Assembly (NCBI GenBank): GCA_027382625.1
Contig: JAJKFJ010021728.1
Span: 1 to 64,000 of the forward strand
From: Tetmemena sp. SeJ-2015
Lineage: Eukaryota; Ciliophora; Spirotrichea; Sporadotrichida; Oxytrichidae
Direction: 5' to 3'
Length of the DNA stretch: 64,000 bases
A program made the translations under genes and the position numbers. Under the pieces are notes generated by a model. The model made no database searches, was not told the origin of the DNA, and was given only the letters and a program-made list of their open reading frames with translations. Below, one piece after another: positions 59,226-64,000 of this stretch. Every line of letters starts with the position of its first letter. The first letter of the stretch is position 1.

Positions 59226-61790
59226 ATGGGGTAAAAATATAGCAAATAACAGACTCAGTATTTCATCTTTAATCCCAGATAGACACTACATCCTATCAAT
59301 TCCACCAAAGAAATCATGTAAGTGCTCTTTAGGTTAGCTGACAACTTAATTATAGTAACCCGCTAAATGCCAGCAACCCAGATAAGTTTATCGAATAGCC
59401 AGTTAATGGCTTAAGCACAGTTTGGGAATACTTCATTAAAAGATTAATGATCAATAATTATTGATTTTTATTAGGTCTTGTTAACAAAACCCGAGGGAAG
59501 ATTTTTAGGGAAAATAAGGCCGAACCATAAAACCATATCCATAGATTTTTAGTGGGAATCCTATCAAGAGGCATTTCTGGAGTGTAGTTCTCTCATTAAG
59601 TCGTTTAATCAAAAATAATTCAGTCCTTTCGATTAAGGGTCTAACAATATGAGATTTATGGCATAAAAATAGAATGATAACATTATCTATTTATCTATTA
59701 TGCAATGTTTTCAGAAAATAGACCCAAGTGGGTTAAGATATAACTTGCATGTTTTGGAAACGCCGTGACTCTCTTACCAATAAATCCAAACTCTAGTAGG
59801 CAGCTCATAATTGAAATATTAAATATCTCCCTCATTGAGACTTTGGTTGTATCTGCGAAAACTATATCTCAAGTTATAGAAATCATTGAAGGGAAAAGGG
59901 CACCTTAGTTGCGAAGCCTTATAGCCCTTGATTCATTGAATGCAACCTAGCAATCTCAATTGATTCAGAGAGGAATCAAAATTCACTTTTATCAGGATTT
60001 GGTAAATGAAGGGTCTACTTTAGGATAAGAATTTGAGAATAGAATCACCCCACTTGGCGAAGACACTTGCCTCATTATTCAAAGCAATATAGAAAGTGGA
60101 TCCTCAGAGTACAGCTAATAATTTAGAGGCGCCATGATTACTAACCAAAATTTAGTAAGTTAGAGCGCGATGTCATCTTATTTCGGAATCGACTTCACTA
60201 AAGATGATAGGTATCTCTCACATTCACCTCTTTCACAAATATGTGAGCTTCATTGTATTACTTGTTTATTATATTTTTAATTATAGCAGAATTTTCTAAT
60301 GTGTTGCATTATCAATGGCTTTCAGTTTGGATTTTCCTCAGGAACTCTACACAATTTTAGTCAAGAGATTAAAATACTAAGGCCAACTATAATTTCAGCT
60401 TTTCCTGAATTCTATTCCAAGCTTTACAGATTATTTTTAAGATAGGCGAGTAGAGATTTTAAGTAAACCAAAAAATATGGATGAAGAGATCTAAGACAGA
60501 GCAACTTAAGCAGTTCTCGAATTTATAATTATTACTTAATTTATTGGGAGGAAAAGTAAGGTACTTATTCTCTGGAGGAGGATCTTTGTCAAAAGAAGTA
60601 AAGAGATTCCTAGTGACTGCATTTGACTGTTCAATATTTGAAACTTACGGATTAACTGAAAGCACTGGAGGTATCTGCTCCTCTTTTGGGTGGGATACAG
60701 ATACGATAGATAGAGTAGGAGGGCCTTCGCCTGCTGTTAAAGTTAAGCTCGTTAACTTGCCAGAATATGGTAAATTTTATTATAAATAATTATGATGTAA
60801 CATTCCTATATTGAGATGGTTTTTACTCTCTTTGCTCCCCTCCATGCGGAGAAGTCTATATAAAAGGAAGCACAGTAATGTCGGGATACTTTAAAGATTC
60901 ATTTCCCACAAATAAAAAGGTACTCACTCGTGATGGCTGGCTAAAAACAGGAGATATCGCAATCCTTCATAGTGATACCGAAGGACTTCAAATAATAGAC
61001 AAGATTTCCAATCTTAAGAAAGTAATAGATCCACTTTCAACTATCACAAACGATTTATTTTTGCGCTAATAATATTTTAACTTGTTTAAAACCTTCCCTT
61101 TAATTTTGAGGAAAGCTAGAGTGATTTTGGTCAATAGTGTTTCTATGTTTCTCCTCTGTAAATAGAGCTTAGATATAGGTCTTGTGCTTGTATTAGGCAA
61201 ATATTTGTGACAAGTGGGGCTAAATCATAAAGAATCATGGCTATAATTTATCCAGACGCAGACTATATTTATCAAAAGGCTCTTGAAAATGGTTTGAACT
61301 CTGAATATGATGCTCAATCTATTGATTTAATTGATTAAGAAACTTTTCATCTTTTCAATCTTTGGACAGGCTTCTTGAAAATTATTTTTTTTGTCTCTTT
61401 GCTATTTTAAATGAGCTGATTCGAACTATAGTTCAAAGAGAGATGGAGAGTATTGCAATCCAAGAAAGGCTAAAAATATATGAGAGAATAGACGATAGAT
61501 TTACTATGGTGCCCCTTTCATTTTAAGAAATAGGCATAGTGAGCAGTTCAGGCAAGCTTAATAGATTCCTAGCTGAGGAAAGATTCTAATTTTTGCTGCA
61601 AGAAATGGATACTTAAAACATTATAAACCCAATCTTAGTCCAAGGTAAAGGTTTCAAGGAGAGTAGTAGTTGTCGCAGTGAGGGAACTCTCTCAACGCAA
61701 AGCTCTTCATATGTTAAAAAGAAACTGTCTACTTTTTCTCTGTAAAATGGCCCAAATAATTCAACTTTAACTTCATTAAATACAGTTTGA
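59226..61790 (+). CDS. Long-chain acyl-CoA synthetase, copy 2, ATP loop degenerate
   Basis: ATG at 59226 (MGQKYSKQQTQYFIFNPRQ), TGA at 61788. It has the same start pattern and intron position as copy 1. Shared blocks: NPLNASNPDKFIEQPVNGLS, FLGKIRPNHKTISIDFQWES, FGFSSGTLHNFSQEIKILRP, FSGGGSLSKEVKRFLV, FETYGLTESTGGICSSFG, CGEVYIKGSTVMSGYFKDSF, DGWLKTGDIAILHS. But where copy 1 has TSGTTGEPKG this protein reads IIQSNIESGSSEYSQQFRGA, losing most Ser/Thr/Gly/Lys of the phosphate-binding loop, and the A8 motif reads DKISNLKK instead of DRIKN. It therefore looks like a diverged or non-catalytic paralog, with frames otherwise kept open. The C-terminal part (ERLKIYERIDDRFTMVPLSF) remains family-like; a Ser-rich tail follows. 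Confidence 0.8.
59318..59355 (+). other. 38-nt intron
   Basis: Starts GTAAGTGCTC, ends TTAATTATAG. Joins STKEII to NPLNASNPDKF. Confidence 0.8.
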
Positions 61791-62248
61791 AATATATAAG
61801 CACAACAATATTTGTAGCAGATTAAATTTAGTTACTTAAATCTTTGAGAAATGTTTATTTTGTTTAGTTAATTATCTAAATTGTATGGAAAATAAAAAAG
61901 ATTGCTAGTATGTAAGCTAATTCCCTCTAAGTATTGTTTTAAATTACAAAATAATGTGCTTATCCCATCGCTATCTACTTCTTAAATTAAAATTTTATTA
62001 TTTTCTATTCTTATGATAGGAGTGCTGAGCAATAAATTTAATTTTTTTAAAGAAAATAAAGAAAGAAAAGGGAATGTTTAGTAATTAGGGAAAGAAATTT
62101 AACTTAGCAATTAATATCTAAAAACTTAATTATAATTTTATAATATGTATAATCAAATTTTAAGATTTATTCGGTCTATGTTTATAGAATTTAAGAGAGC
62201 ATTTCAATAAAAGGTCAAGAGAGCAATAGTTTGACTCACGAGTATGCA
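61791..62248. other. AT-rich spacer
   Basis: 458 bp, strongly AT-rich. An ATG at 62145 with a short frame (MYNQILRFIRSMF) might be an upstream exon of the decarboxylase gene; otherwise nothing is seen. Confidence 0.4.
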
Positions 62249-63876
<1,628 letters not shown>

Positions 63877-63934
63877 TACTTATTTTATGTAACAAGGTGA
63901 AATATATTATAGCATTTTTATCTAACAGCCTATA

Positions 63935-64000
63935 ATGATTTCTATCTATGACGAAGAGAAAATGCTGTGTGAGAGATAGAAGGAGAGAGAGTTTAATTTT
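63935..64000 (+). CDS. Start of a further gene, 3' end outside window
   Basis: ATG at 63935 opens MISIYDEEKMLCERQKERE to the window edge. Charged and probably helical; too short to identify. Confidence 0.4.

Overview
The window reads as germline (micronuclear) DNA of a ciliate, most likely a spirotrich of the hypotrich type. TAA and TAG are read as glutamine throughout and TGA is the only stop. Many reading frames are interrupted by short AT-rich inserts flanked by 3-9 bp direct repeats. Removing one repeat copy plus the insert restores the frame and the conserved protein, which is how internal eliminated sequences (IESs) with pointers behave. The inserts mostly lack GT...AG ends in a position that would repair the frame, so they are not ordinary introns. 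True introns are also present, many of them only 19-38 nt. I saw no telomere repeats, tRNA, rRNA, CRISPR array or transposase. Taxon and nuclear origin are inferences; the code and the repeat-flanked inserts are read directly from the sequence.

Layout, left to right: a 5'-truncated unidentified gene (+, 1-3027); small unidentified gene (-); alpha/beta-hydrolase lipase (+, 3924); large putative mitochondrial protein (-, to 7620); LITAF-domain membrane protein (+, 7794); coiled-coil protein (+, 9245); GRAM-VASt membrane protein (-, to 14559); Spec3/Stum-like membrane protein (+, 14828); unidentified gene (-, to 16904); coiled-coil protein (+, 17264); unidentified disordered protein (-, to 21669); small ORFs (+, 21860 and 22488); large coiled-coil/Ser-Asn-rich protein (+, 23168-27454); PP2C phosphatase with an apparent long disordered N-terminus (-, 27773-33537); COMM-domain protein (-, 33810); fragmented unidentified gene (-, near 35 kb); Ser/Asn/Gln-rich protein (+, to 38661); TPR protein (-, 38827); small membrane protein (+, 40674); mitochondrial TIM44-like candidate (-, 41488); SF-assemblin (+, 43752); RING-finger protein (+, 44960); PHR-like protein (-, 47972); SET-domain methyltransferase (-, 50382); small membrane protein (+, 53640); disordered protein (+, 54097); two tandem long-chain acyl-CoA synthetases (+, 56339 and 59226); UDP-glucuronate decarboxylase (+, 62249); and the start of one more gene (+, 63935).

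The genes form no operon or shared pathway apart from the two tandem acyl-CoA synthetases. They are packed with about 70-500 bp between them on both strands. Several code for cytoskeletal or basal-body type proteins (SF-assemblin, several long coiled coils), which fits a ciliate. If this is a hypotrich, each gene would become its own small macronuclear chromosome after IES removal and telomere addition in these short spacers.

Exact gene ends, and joins inside the AT-rich and low-complexity genes, are approximate because many inserts could not be resolved by eye. Entries below separate joins that were frame-checked from those that were not.
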